This document shows positions 24,533-35,798 of a stretch of 64,000 nt of DNA, in pieces. Under the pieces are notes generated by a model. It made no database searches and was not told the origin of the DNA. It saw nothing but the letters and a program-made list of their open reading frames with translations. Both the position numbers and the translations under genes were made by a program. This DNA comes from Drosophila persimilis (Eukaryota; Arthropoda; Insecta; Diptera; Drosophilidae), in NCBI RefSeq assembly GCF_003286085.1, contig NW_020825298.1, forward strand, positions 4,526,001 through 4,590,000, written 5' to 3'. Numbering within the stretch: the stretch's first letter is position 1; each line of letters starts with the position of its first letter.

Positions 24533-27500
24533 TTGTTTGCTTAGTCCTACCGATAGGCTCCTTTCTCTGGGTCCACGGTTGGAGGAGGTCTAGGTCCTGT
24601 TTATTTTGCTGCGTGCCTTAATATCCTGTTGGCCGTATCCTGTGTGTTGTATTGGTGCCTTGCCGCCATGTGGTGTCGTTGTAGTCGTCGTCATCTGCCG
24701 CCTGCTAAAGCTTCTGCTGCGACCTCGTGCATAGCTGTCAAAAAGGCAAAAACAAAGATGGCTATTAGTGGAAGGACACACAGAGTAGAAAGGATATATA
24801 GGGGAATGAGACGGGAAAGCCGCCAAGCGCCGAACTTTTCTAATTTGTATTGCGATGTGTTCCGCACAATTCCACAACGTTCCGCCGCCGCGCGCTGTCA
24901 TTCACATTTACGCTTTGTTTCACACGCATACATATACGCCACGCACACTTCTGCGAACGTCAAGGATAGAGAGTAAGAGAGAGAGCTCGGAAAAAGCACA
25001 TGGGGATGCTGACTGCCTCCTGCCTGCTGCTGTTGAAATTTTGTGGTGTACACAGCCCCCCCACAGCCCGAACAGCTTCAACAACGCTTTCCTGCTCCTG
25101 CCTGCCGCCTTTAATATTTCATCCTTTGGCATGGTCATGGTTCGTTCGGCTCTCCATCGGGCAGCCGGCCGACAGTCGACACTTTAGCCGGCGCAGGCGC
25201 TTCAAAGCTTTTGCGACAAAAAAAAGAGCGCGCAAGCTTCGCTTCGACGAGCAATTGAAGGGAAGAAGGACATGGGGAGTGGAGTTGAGTGAATCATGCG
25301 AGTGTGTGTACATGAGTAATAAGGAAGGACAATGGAACATACTAGAGATTATAAAAAAATGAATATACAAAGGAATTTCAAAGAAACAAGTTCATAGATC
25401 TATAGAAACCACTTTCATCCCTACCTATCCTACCTACCCTTTGAATTGGTTTTTATTGCATTTGTAGTCAAATATGATTTCACTGGTGGTATGTGGGTAA
25501 ATAGAATGATGATCTGGTTTCAAGAGAATATCGTAAAATGGTATAACAAAGACTTCGACAAAGAAAACATGTTGAGGAAGTTCAAAGGAAGCTCATAGCA
25601 CTTAGCAGCAACCCTTTAATCTCAATCAACAATGATCATAATTTGACAGATCTAATACCATTTACACATTAAATGCACCAATCTAGGTCTCCTGGCTTTC
25701 ACACATGGTATTGCTGTTATATTTCAGTTATTTCCCACTGTGCCTGTTCTATGTACTCCAAGTTGTGTGTACATTTGCGTAGGCGTGTATCAGTGAGTGG
25801 GTGGTACAGCACAACACCATCAACAGTCGCAGATTTTCGACTCCCTGCCGCAGTGCACCTTCCACTCCATCCCACTTCCTTCTCCCTGCGACAAGCCCCC
25901 ATGGCAGCATATTGCGTATATTAAACTAGCGCTGGAAAAAGCTCACCACTCATCATGCACCATCTCCAGTGTCGGTACAATCACCCCTCCTCTCTCTAGC
26001 TTCTGCTCTGGCAATCACTATTCCGCTCTTTCTGGCTCCATCTCCGTCGGTTCAGATGTCCCAGCTCTCTCTATCTTCATTCTTTCGGTTACTCCCCCTC
26101 TCTGAAACTCCATCTCTGTCCAACCGCCCTTCCTCTCTGGCGCTGGAGCTCTCTCTTCTGCCCATCAGCGCAATATGACGTCGCCGTTATGCTTGACTAG
26201 CTTTAATTTGCTGCCATTGCTCCCTCTCTCTTGTTCTCTTTTAATATCTCAACGAGCTTGCGCTTGACAGGGCTTGAGTGAATTTTATAGCTCGAGAGGA
26301 TGCTGTGTTCGCTCAGAGAATTCTGTTAGTTTGGAGTCTGTTCTGCCGCTGCTTCTACTTATTTTGCCGGTGAAGGTTCCTCTGCTCTGCTCTCTGCTGC
26401 TGCTGCTGCTTCTTTTGCCGGCAAAGCTTCTCCTGCTTCTGCCTCTTGTAGCTTTGATTTCTCTGCTCTTCTGCCTCTGCTAGCTAGGACTGCGCTGCCA
26501 CTGTTGCTTTTGGCTTGTTCAACAGGCCACCATTAACATTTCTTATGGGGCATGTCTGTACATCTGTCCTATCTGTACTTTTTCTTTGTACATTCAACAG
26601 AGTGGAATTTTTTCCTGCGTAAGTGTCTGTTTGCGTTTGGGTACACTCGTATCTCCGTGTGTGTGTGTATTTGAGTTTCCTTTTTGTCTGTTCTCTTTTT
26701 GTACTTTATTTTTTTCACGTCAGTTTTTCTTTGGGCTATTTTTAGGTTTAATGCCACAGGGAAAACCATTTTTTGCGTGTTCTCTTCCTCCTATAGTTCT
26801 TCCTATTCTTATCCAGTTATTTCCTTTTTTTTCGGTGAATAATGGAAAAGTTTTTTTTAAATCCAATTTTTGCATAAGAACTGGGTTTTGATTATCATGC
26901 AAATTGTATAGCAGATTTGTGGATTATGGCTGTGGGATAAATGATATCCTATGGATTTCCAAGGTACATATTTCTAGATTACTAAGGATATCTGCACCTA
27001 CTCTAAATGTCCATCCTAAAGTATTATAATCTCTAACACTCCCCAAGAAAAGTTGAGTTAATTTCCCAAAATGATGAAATATCTTTTTCTAAATTATTCA
27101 TACCACCCCAAACCCTTTTCATAGCAGAAGGTGTGCAAACAGAGGGTGTGGAAGATAACATGTGTTGCACCATTCAAGCTTCAATGAGAAATGGGGGACA
27201 ACGGGGCGTGTCACACAGCACGTGTCGACAGCCTAAAGCCAAAACCTCAAAAGTGATGGAATGAAAAGGGAGGCTGGGGGAGTGGGAGATACCGGATGAG
27301 TAATGAAACTCCACTAAAAACTTTGACAAGTTTTTCACAAAAAGTTTCCACAGCGGCGAGCAAAAAAAAAAAACAAAAGGAAAAAACTTCCACAAGAGAG
27401 ATATCAAAGTTGGAAAAGTATGTTATGGAGGCCATACATTCATTCATTCATTCCTGTAGATGTGTGTATGGAAAGACACAATCCCAAAAATTAGTTTCAA

Positions 27501-30500
27501 GAGAATTCCTAAGTTAAAGTTTAGGCAAAAGGAATAGTTTAAGAATTCTAGATAGAAGATTCTTAGCAAAGTTTTGCTCTGAAATGGAGAGTGTTCCTTT
27601 ACATATTCTATGAATATGAAAAAGTCTATGCTGTCTAAACATCTCCCTTGATAAAAGACCCAATCTTTCAACCCATTAATTCAGGGGTTTTAATTCTTAA
27701 TTAAAGAGGTTTAAAGTACTGTATTCCACAATTTCATTCTATTTCGCTTGTGCGTCTCGAGTCTAGGCATCAATGTGACGCGTCATGTACATGACGCGAC
27801 AAGTACAAAAAAACCACACATTTAAACCGCAGAAATTCTCTGACTATAGAAAATCTCAATCGAATGGCATCATAAAAACCGCACTGATAATCGTATTTGG
27901 ACCCAAATCATTAAGAAATTGTCACCTGTCAAAGGCCTCTCATAATAAATGATAAGAAAATTTGTGTGTAATGGGGGAAAACCCATCAATTTGTGCTGCT
28001 TTTCATCGTGCATCGTTTCCCTACTTATCAAAACAATATAAATGACTACGGGGTCGGCATGACAAACAAAAGTAAATTGTAGGACATTTTTAGGCTCCTT
28101 TTTTTGGCCCGATCAGATAAATGCATCTTGATTAACTTCTGTGTAATGAAATCTAAGGATATTTTGCTATGACTAAACAGTTTTACAGGAGCACGAAATT
28201 GGATGAGAATGAGGATAATATTCATGTAGCCAAAAGGCAGACCAGGACTCCCCACAAAGGAACCAAAACGAAAATCCTAAACAAACAGAACGAGAGCTTT
28301 ACAGTAAAAATCAAATAAAATTAAAGAGTCAATCGAAGCGCACCAGAAAAGGAGGAAGGGGGATGTTTAAACGTGTCTTTTGTTGGAACACTAGCAAACA
28401 CACACACTCACACAGATACACACAGAGTAGAACCATTTTCATGGATTAGTGGAAAGGCAAAAAGCGAGTCAAGAGAAGAGCAAAGCAGGCCAGCCACAGA
28501 GGACAGGAGTCACTAGCCCTGGACACAAGTGGGTGTGGGGGCATGGGAATACCATCCCAGGAGGACAGTTGAAGTACAGGAGACAGGCAAAACTAGTCGC
28601 TGGATGAGTGGGCAGAGAGCAGAGCAGAGACCAGGGAAAGCCAGCCAACAAGCGGCTACGAAATTAATGATATTGTGGCAAGTCGAAATCCAGTCTAGCG
28701 AGAGTCCAGTCCAAGTCCAGGCCATGGTCAAAACCATCTGGGTTGGCTTATTGGCTAATGCCAAATACAAAAAAAGAGAAGAAACCCTGTAATGATGATG
28801 GTTGTTGGTTAGCCAAGCCATTAGCCCCGCAGGAGCCAAGATTTCCCGCAGCGGTTTCGGGTTTCGCCCAGCTCGAAGGGGGGAGGGAAACATTGAGGAT
28901 TGCAATAAAGAAATTTATGAATATTTTTTATGGCTTGACTGAGACCAAAAGACAGTGCAAAGGAATGATCCAAAGAAACTAATAGTAATAGCTGTTGGAG
29001 CAAGCTAGGGCTCCGCATTCACGATTCTATTTTGAAAGAGACAGTAGACCAAGAGAGAACTGAAACTGAACACTATGATTGGGATTACTAATCCATTCCA
29101 ATTCTTAAAAAATGTCTTCTTCTGGAAGGTATTACTTTCAATATAAAATAATATATAGCATCTCATTTTTAAAATTTTGGACAGCTTAAAGAACTACAAG
29201 CCTACACGATGAGAAAATTCTAGAACAAATTTTGTAGAAATGTCAGTTACTTGTGAGGGATATGAAGGTGTACAAAGCAATCTATAGTTTTCAGGAGCGA
29301 TGAAAAGGGTATATGTAGTAGTTTAAGACAGAGTCCAATATCTATTTATAGCACGCTCTTCAACATGTATCACCGTTCAAACCCCTTCCTATTTTACGGT
29401 AATCGCTATATTTAAGCTTCTTCTAATGATTTATTCTTCCTTATTGCCAGAGGATCCTCTGGTCTGATCATTTTGCAGATAGTAGGCAGATATCCCAGCA
29501 GCAGGCGGCTTTCCAGAGTAGAGGCCTTTGCGACTCGTTACAGCACCACCTCCTCCTCTGGGCCAGGGGGGCACATAGCAACAGCGCGAGTTGCAGAAAA
29601 ACTTCAGGACAGAGTCGTTGCTGAGGTGTGTGTATCTGTAAGCGTGTGTGTGTGTGTAGTGTCGGTCTGCACGGCGGCCGATAAGGCTAAGCAAATACGA
29701 GTTTTGTAAAGTATTTCAATTTGAACATTCGCTTTTTTTCGTGCGCCCTGTGCATGAAGAAGGAAGGCTCCAGCGGCCGACTGCTGTTGCTGCTGCGAAC
29801 AGGAAAGCAAGAAATGAAAAAAGATATTGCATGGCTATAAAAAAAAAGAAGAAAAGAGACACAGGCATCGGAAGGATGGACCGACGGACAGGCATAACAG
29901 GCTGGCAGACGGACAGACAAGTGGCAAGACCAGCGTTGCAAGTTTTTTTTTCCCTCAATTTATTTTTTTCTTTCTGTTAACCTCGAGTTTTTCCTTTTTA
30001 TTTTGCGGGCGTTGCAAAATGTTAAAGAGCGGGGGGGGAAAAATGCCGCATATGCAATAACGTTGTTTATAAATTGCACGCTCAAATAAAAGTTTATTTA
30101 ATTAATATGATAAAGAGCGATTACCGTCGTGTCCGCAGAAGGGGGTTGGACTGGAGACATCAATGGAATCATTCATCTGCCCCCTTTTCAGAGCGAACAC
30201 GCGTTTGCGGTTCCTTTTGAGGTTATTTGTTCACATTCTGGCGCTTCCATCTTCATTCTTTTTCTCTTTGGACTGGATCCTTCTTCATCATTCTCCTTGA
30301 TCCGCTTTATTTTCCTTCTCCTCGTGTCTTTTTGACGTTTCCTTCTGCACTCTTCTCCTTTTCCCGCTACCTTTGTCTCCATTCTCCTTAGAAGCTTTCC
30401 TAACAAGCATCACATCAGGCACGACGGCAACAACTACCCCAAGGGGGTTATAAGAAAAGACGGTCCGCTCCGAATCTAAACCGAAACGAACCGAATTGAA

Positions 30501-30564
30501 CCGTGTTTTGTCGAAAAAGTCACCACTGAAAAATGTCTCAGCCCGCGTCTTCGTCGAAGCTTAG

Positions 30565-30599
30565 GACACACACACACACACACACACACACACGCGCGC
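30565..30599. repeat. AC dinucleotide microsatellite
   Basis: About 15 AC units grading into CG units, upstream of grp. Likely length-polymorphic; no function is indicated. Confidence 0.85.
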
Positions 30600-30954
30600 A
30601 GAGACACAGACGGTATCCATCCGGCATCCTGTGAGCCGCGTTGTGTCTGTATCTACACCGAAGTCGCCATCTCTTGGCAGGGGCATCCTCGTGGTCCGTC
30701 TGTTTTCGACGCCTCTCCATTCTGATTCGGCTTTTCATGAAATTCGATTGAAAAGCGTTTACTACAATAGTACAACTACTACTACACGGCACTACTATAA
30801 CAGCGAGTAAAGTTATTTTCGGGTTTTTCTTTTCTAGCTTTTACAAGTCCTGCTGAAGGCCGTTCGTCCTGTTTCACCGTTGAAATGACTCTGCCACCGC
30901 CACGCCGCTGTCTTCGAAAGCCTGCCCATAGATTCGGAAACTACCAGAGTCCAA

Positions 30955-31135
30955 CCGGAGAGAGAGAGAGAGAGAGGGAGCAGAGCGAGAGCTTACGCTT
31001 GCGCGCGCCAAAACGGTGGAGGATGATGAGGGAGAAAGGAAAGCAACAGCCACACACGGACACACACACGTTTCGTTTATGGTGGTGTGGATCCTCTCTG
31101 CAGCCTCTCGCTCTCTCTCTCTCTCTCACTCGCCA
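30955..31135. promoter_or_regulatory. GA/CT inverted block, possible grp promoter
   Basis: A GA run at about 30959-30977 and a CT run at about 31106-31130 face each other as an imperfect inverted pair around a CACACA tract (31050-31070). Clustered GAGA-type sites are common in Drosophila promoters and would be open to GAGA factor/CLAMP. The block is 6.5 kb upstream of the grp start codon. Linking it to grp is a guess based on position. Confidence 0.25.
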
Positions 31136-32843
31136 AAATCTTTCAAGTTTAACTTGCTCTCAGCGACGTTGACAGCATAAAGCCGGCTGCCGGCGAGGGC
31201 TGTTGCTCCTTTTTTTTCCTTTGCTTCTGCTACTTCTCTGCGTCTTCTTCGTCTTTTATTTGCCTACCTTTTCCGCCTTTGCGTCTACCTAACTAACTAT
31301 ACCTTTCGGAAGCTTTGCTAACGTCGCTGACTCTTAGGAATAGAGTGAACCATACAAGAAATTGCGAAACTCGATACTGCCAGTTATTGAAAGCAATTGG
31401 ATTATAGAGAACTTCAAATAGATTGAACAGAATTTCAGTAAGAACAAAATCAAATCAACTCACAGTCTGGCGCGCAACTGGTCCACCCTAAAGAGGGAGC
31501 GAGGCAGCCACATGCTACTTATTTACACTCGGGCAAATATTTATTCATAAACCCTCTAGATGTAAACAGATAAATTGTTTCTAAACCATTTTTGAATATA
31601 AAAATATAAGGTTTCTAAACATATTCCCTAACGATAAAACTTCTGTTGAGTGCATGTGCAAATACATTTTGCAGTAACTGTGGCTTCTCCTTTCGAGCCT
31701 CTCGACTCTTCTATTCCCGCTCCACTCTTTCTCTGTTATTCCATCTCCTTTTTTCCGACTGGACTCACTACTGCTTCCATATTTATTTATTTATTTGTGT
31801 GTGTATTCTGCGTAACAGCAACAAAAACATGATTTCAATGCAAAAAACACAACCACAGCAGCAGCAGAGCGACAGCAGCATCCATTTCACCAGCAACTAC
31901 AACTACATCAACTTTTAGCTTGACAACCGAAAGAAAAGGAGAGAGCTAAGAAAAAGAATAAAAGTAAAATAAAGAAAGAAAAAAAGAGACAATAGACGCA
32001 CGCGGTTGCCGGGGAAACTGTGAACTTGCAGTACGAGGCTTTGCATGTGCGAGTGTATGGGTGTCGTGTCTCGTTCACACTCTCAGGCGAGAAGAGAAGC
32101 TGAGGACAAAACAAGATGAGAGAGAAGAGCCGCGCTGCTGTCGAAAAAAAGGCTGACTGAGCAATGGAAAATTAAGATAGGGTGAAGCAGATTTTATTTT
32201 ACCATGCAATCTATTGCTTTCATCGTATAACGTGGTTCACATGTAACCATATCACTTAACACTTGCACAAATCTGAAACAAAATATGGTCTCTGAAAATG
32301 CATCACCCTATATAAATACACCTTGTCCTCTTCTGTCGAAAGACAGACAGACATACTCCCTCTGCCAAGCTGTCTTTACGAAATGTCTTCTGGCGACACT
32401 CAGGGACAGATTATTAGGCTTAATTGATTGGCTCAGCAAATTAATAATAGTTCTATACACAGAAACAATACCATTAGGAAGGGGGTGTGGAAGAGAATTG
32501 ATTAGGGAATTATTTGCGCATTGCTTGGACATCTGATAAATGGGATAAATATTGTGTATATGGCAAAACAAGCTATTCTTGAAGTTTTCCTCTGTATGCC
32601 AATATAATTTTTTTACTTTTAATGTTGGCTGTTGAATATTGCAGATAAAATTAAGATAAAATAGTGTGTTCTTTCCGTGTACTAATAAACTATTTTATAC
32701 GAATTATACATTTTATTTTATTTCTTTTGACAAACATTAACTCTAACTTTGCGAAATGGTGACCAAAAGAGGGATATATATTTGGTTAAACCTTTGAGAG
32801 TCTATAATCCACGCTTTTGACTTTTTTGGAAGTGGGTTTCAGT

Positions 32844-33680
32844 TCAGTTCAATTCAATTTGGGGTTTCTCGGTCCGACCCAGGAGACGACGTTGACGCTG
32901 CTTCAGACGCCGCTGGGATATCTGTCCCGTACGGCCTTTGTTGGCTTCTGCTGCTAGAGGCTTCTTCGGTATTGTCGCTGGGATCTTTTTCGGTTCTAGT
33001 GTCGTGTCATCCAGCAGTTTGTATTGTACACCGCAATTATCATGACTGCTTACTGTTGTTTCCAGCTCCGATACAGCGGATCCGTAGAAGCTGCTGTCGT
33101 TGGCGGTGTGGTAAGAGCCAGAATCGTTGAAGCTTGTTTTAGTGGTCGAGAGACTGCTGGTGGTAGTTTTCTTGGCTAGGCGTGTCTTGCGGGGCCGAAA
33201 GTATTCGGGATCCGTGATCAAGGGCATCCTACGATGGCCGTTGCAAAGCACGTGAATTGGACCCTTGGGCTCGGTCTCTTCCTTGAGCGGAAGCGGTTTC
33301 ATCGATTCCACACCCATGGACATCAGGCCAAAGTGGCGCATCATGGCAACGGCCTCCCGCTCCACGGTGCTCGTGTCGTTCCAGTCTTCCATGGTGGCGT
33401 GCTCTCCCAACGGCTTGGTACCGGCGATCTGTTGGATACGCTCCATCATGGCCAGGCAGTCCTGGATTCCCTTGGTCTTGGAGCTCGCCGGCCCGTGCAG
33501 CTTATCAATCACGGCGTTGCGCTTGTTGCGATCCGCTAAGAAGTCGTACGTGTCGCTGGGACGTGGAGTGTACTCCGCCTCGCGCTTCTTCTCATAGGCC
33601 ATCTGGCCCAGCACAAAATTACAACCCGGCTGTGAATCGAGAAGATCGTCCTCGAAACGTGTAGACGGTTTCCAAGCCAT
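32844..33680 (-). CDS. Unrecognised 278-residue protein
   Basis: A single open frame with a clear ATG at 33680, a TGA at 32844 and fly-like codon use. The protein starts MAWKPSTRFEDDLLDSQPG and is hydrophilic, with no signal peptide or membrane helix. Visible parts: a charged N-terminal half with a possible helix (about residues 54-84, NAVIDKLHG...IQDCLAMMERIQQ), a basic patch (RPRKTRLAKKT), a Ser/Thr-rich middle (SSLSTTKTSFNDSGSYHTANDSS), and a very basic C-terminus (GQISQRRLKQRQRRLLGR) that could bind nucleic acid or act as a nuclear signal. A short 5' untranslated intron is plausible (GTAAGC donor near 33758, acceptor near 33705). I do not recognise the family. It is divergent from Tim9a, 1.1 kb away. 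Confidence 0.85.
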   Translation of the reverse strand: MAWKPSTRFEDDLLDSQPGCNFVLGQMAYEKKREAEYTPRPSDTYDFLADRNKRNAVIDKLHGPASSKTKGIQDCLAMMERIQQIAGTKPLGEHATMEDWNDTSTVEREAVAMMRHFGLMSMGVESMKPLPLKEETEPKGPIHVLCNGHRRMPLITDPEYFRPRKTRLAKKTTTSSLSTTKTSFNDSGSYHTANDSSFYGSAVSELETTVSSHDNCGVQYKLLDDTTLEPKKIPATIPKKPLAAEANKGRTGQISQRRLKQRQRRLLGRTEKPQIELN

Positions 33681-34755
33681 TTTGTATCAAAACTAACTGA
33701 TTTTCAGATGTAAGATTTACAGTTAGGCTGAGCCAACAGAAAGTGCGTAGCTTACTTGTAGCGTTCTAGCCCCCCGACTAAACTGGCAATCGTACAACTT
33801 AATTTTAAAAATAACAAAAACTAGGGGAGGGGTATTTTAAAACAAAAAACGCAACTTAAACTGCGTTTTAAAAAAGAGTTGCCGCACGCCGCGGAAGGAG
33901 AACACGCGTTTGGGCAAAAATTGCGCATTGGGCCACCATGCTGTGGGGAGTTCTCTCACCGGTGTGGTAGATTATTTTGCGCCAAAAAGTCAAACAAAAG
34001 GAAAATGTGTAAAATGCACAAAAAACATGCCAGACAAGACGGCTCCAAACGGGCGTACAACTGCTCGGCAGAGGCGGGGATTCTCCACACAATACATATG
34101 TCGTGTGGGCAAATTAATGTTTATTTAAGCAAACTTACCAGAGGCGTCTCTTTTTGCACACCTTCCGGCTGCCTTCTTTTGGGTTGCTACGTATACACAA
34201 AATGCACTGGCTCGCGCACAAACGCCCGGCTGACAAATGGAGTTTTCCACTCAGCACTCACTTCAATTTCGACATGCACATGCTTTCATTTACGAATTTA
34301 ATTAAAAATTTGCGAAAAATGGCCAGGCTGCAAGTCGTCAGTGTGACCGCAGAGTTGTCAACAGTGTGACCGCGGATTTATCGTTAATATATACCGTCCG
34401 ACCGTCAGAAATATACCGTGAATATACTGAAGAATATTTTCGAGTATTTTTCGGTATATTTTTAAAATGTCAAATGACATCTGTTCGTTATCGGCATCGA
34501 TACTTTGCATTCGATAAAGAGAAATTGTCGACTAGGCGCTAATAGGGACGGACAGACGGACAGACAGACGAACTCAATCGACTCGGCTATTGATGCTGAT
34601 AAAGAATATATATACTTTATGGTTCGGAAACGATTCCGATCTAATATACCCCAATACTCATTTTGAGTATCGGGTATAAAAATACTCATTTTGAGTATCG
34701 GGTATAATCAAAGCAATCGCCGTAAGAAAACTTAAATTAAACATAGCAAAAGAAA
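33681..34755. promoter_or_regulatory. Divergent region before Tim9a, with core motifs
   Basis: The gap between two divergent start codons. CAGTGTGACC at 34339-34348 and again at 34362-34371 is, on the reverse strand, a match to Ohler motif 1 (YGGTCACACTR), bound by M1BP at housekeeping promoters and here oriented toward the leftward gene. TTCGGTATATTT near 34450 fits motif 6 (KTYRGTATWTTT) in the rightward orientation. CATCGATA near 34495 is a near-DRE. A dispersed repeat occupies 34545-34705. Otherwise no coding frame is seen. Confidence 0.5.
34545..34705. repeat. Dispersed repeat copy 1
   Basis: Contains CGACTCGGCTATTGATGCTG, then a TATATACTTTATGG/GGTCGGAAAC block, then ACTCATTTTGAGTATCGGGT occurring twice in tandem. 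ATACTCATTTTGAGTAT is palindromic. A second copy lies at 55032-55158. The sequence type (GGACGGACAGAC ... GGGTATAA) is common across Drosophila genomes; the family name was not established here. It ends only about 50 bases before the Tim9a start codon. Confidence 0.75.
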
Positions 34756-35199
34756 ATGGAAAAAACACATGAAAAAATTGATATCAATCAGCTGGACAAG
34801 GATCAGCTAAAAACGGTGAGTGCAGCGGCATTATTTGCGCCTAATTTCCGCGCAATCAGCTGATTTAGCCGGTCTATTCACTAATCGCTGATCCACCACA
34901 TGTAGTTCTCCGACTTTCTGATATCCTACAACCGCTTAACCGAGATGTGCTTCAAAGACTGTGTTCGCGATTTCACATCTCACGAAGTAAAGGAGACCGA
35001 GGTAAGTGAGATGAGATGCGATTCGCTCAGTCCATTGACCAGTATCCATCCGCCTTGGTGTTTTTTGCAGGTGAAATGTTCGCTGAACTGCATGGAAAAG
35101 TACCTGAAGATGAACCAGCGGGTGTCGCAGCGCTTCCAGGAATTCCAAATGATTGCCAACGAGAATGCCATGGCCATGTTGAAAAAGACTGGTAAATAG
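34756..35199 (+). CDS. Tim9a: Tim9a, mitochondrial intermembrane-space chaperone
   Basis: Exons 34756-34815, 34906-35001 and 35071-35199 join in phase 0 to 94 residues. The twin CX3C motif that defines small Tim proteins is present: Cys35/Cys39 (CFKDC) and Cys55/Cys59 (CSLNC). Flanking sequence is Tim9-like rather than Tim8/10/13: SYNRLTEMCFKDCVRDFT and EKYLKMNQRVSQRFQEFQ. Tim9 pairs with Tim10 in a hexamer that carries hydrophobic carrier precursors across the intermembrane space to the TIM22 translocase; the four cysteines form two intramolecular disulfides through the Mia40 relay. The ATG is preceded by AAAGAAA and is the only in-frame start. A polyadenylation signal is at 35287. Confidence 0.95.
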
Positions 35200-35286
35200 A
35201 AATAGAGCTATTAGTTTTAAGCGGCGGGCCACATCATGGACGCACACCAATAACTATAGAAAATAATGAATTTTTGGTGCAGAAAA

Positions 35287-35292
35287 AATAAA
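35287..35292 (+). terminator. Tim9a polyadenylation signal
   Basis: AATAAA 88 bases after the Tim9a stop codon, giving a short 3' untranslated region, as is usual for small mitochondrial protein genes in Drosophila. Confidence 0.6.
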
Positions 35293-35299
35293 GAGATGA

Positions 35300-35798
35300 C
35301 AAGCAAAGAACCAGAGAACCAACAGCTATGCGCTTTAAATTGTATTAATATTCGATGGACCTGTGTGCTTTATTGTTGATTTATTTACGGGCTAGAGATC
35401 TCGTTTAAAAAAGACACAAATGTGATTATTTAAGGTTGATCTGTTCGGATCAATCGTTTGGTTAGCTCGCCTTTTGTATCCGATTGGTTTGTAAATTGTT
35501 TACAAAATTGGCTTATTTTAAGGATCTTTATTGGTTTAAACCCTTTTCTTAAGCAAAAACGGTCAACAATTTCCACTAAATTAATTTTTTTACATGGTAA
35601 CTACAATGTGGACCTTATCTTGTTTAAACATTTTTCTTAAGCATCCGTTTTGATTTAATTCAATAAGATCAGTTGCAATATTGATAGCTTATACTCGGAA
35701 AAATGTAGAAATAATAAAGAAAAACTTAAATCACTTTCACTTCCCGAAAAAATAGCTTACAATACTTAGTAGTACATATAACTATGTACGTATTTTGC
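35300..35798. other. Convergent gap between Tim9a and zinc-finger gene
   Basis: A/T-rich sequence with no coding frame. Around 35485-35580 it resembles the dispersed repeat described at 38421-38537, sharing a TTGGTTTAAACCCTTTTCTTAAGC-type stretch followed by AAAAACGGTCAACAA. TTTATT hexamers on the plus strand near 35715 could give AATAAA signals for the leftward gene. Confidence 0.4.

Larger units (their letters stand above)
24533..32843. other. Gene-free, microsatellite-rich stretch
   Basis: This 8.3 kb lies between the grp start codon and the next gene's stop codon. No coding exon could be supported on either strand. It probably contains grp 5' leader exons and promoter: an acceptor-like site reading leftward lies near 24740, and a GA/CT-rich block lies at 30955-31135. 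Other contents are a CT-rich block at 25980-26480, a CATT run near 27440, a long AC run at 30565-30599, and CA runs near 24330 and 28400. Confidence 0.5.
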
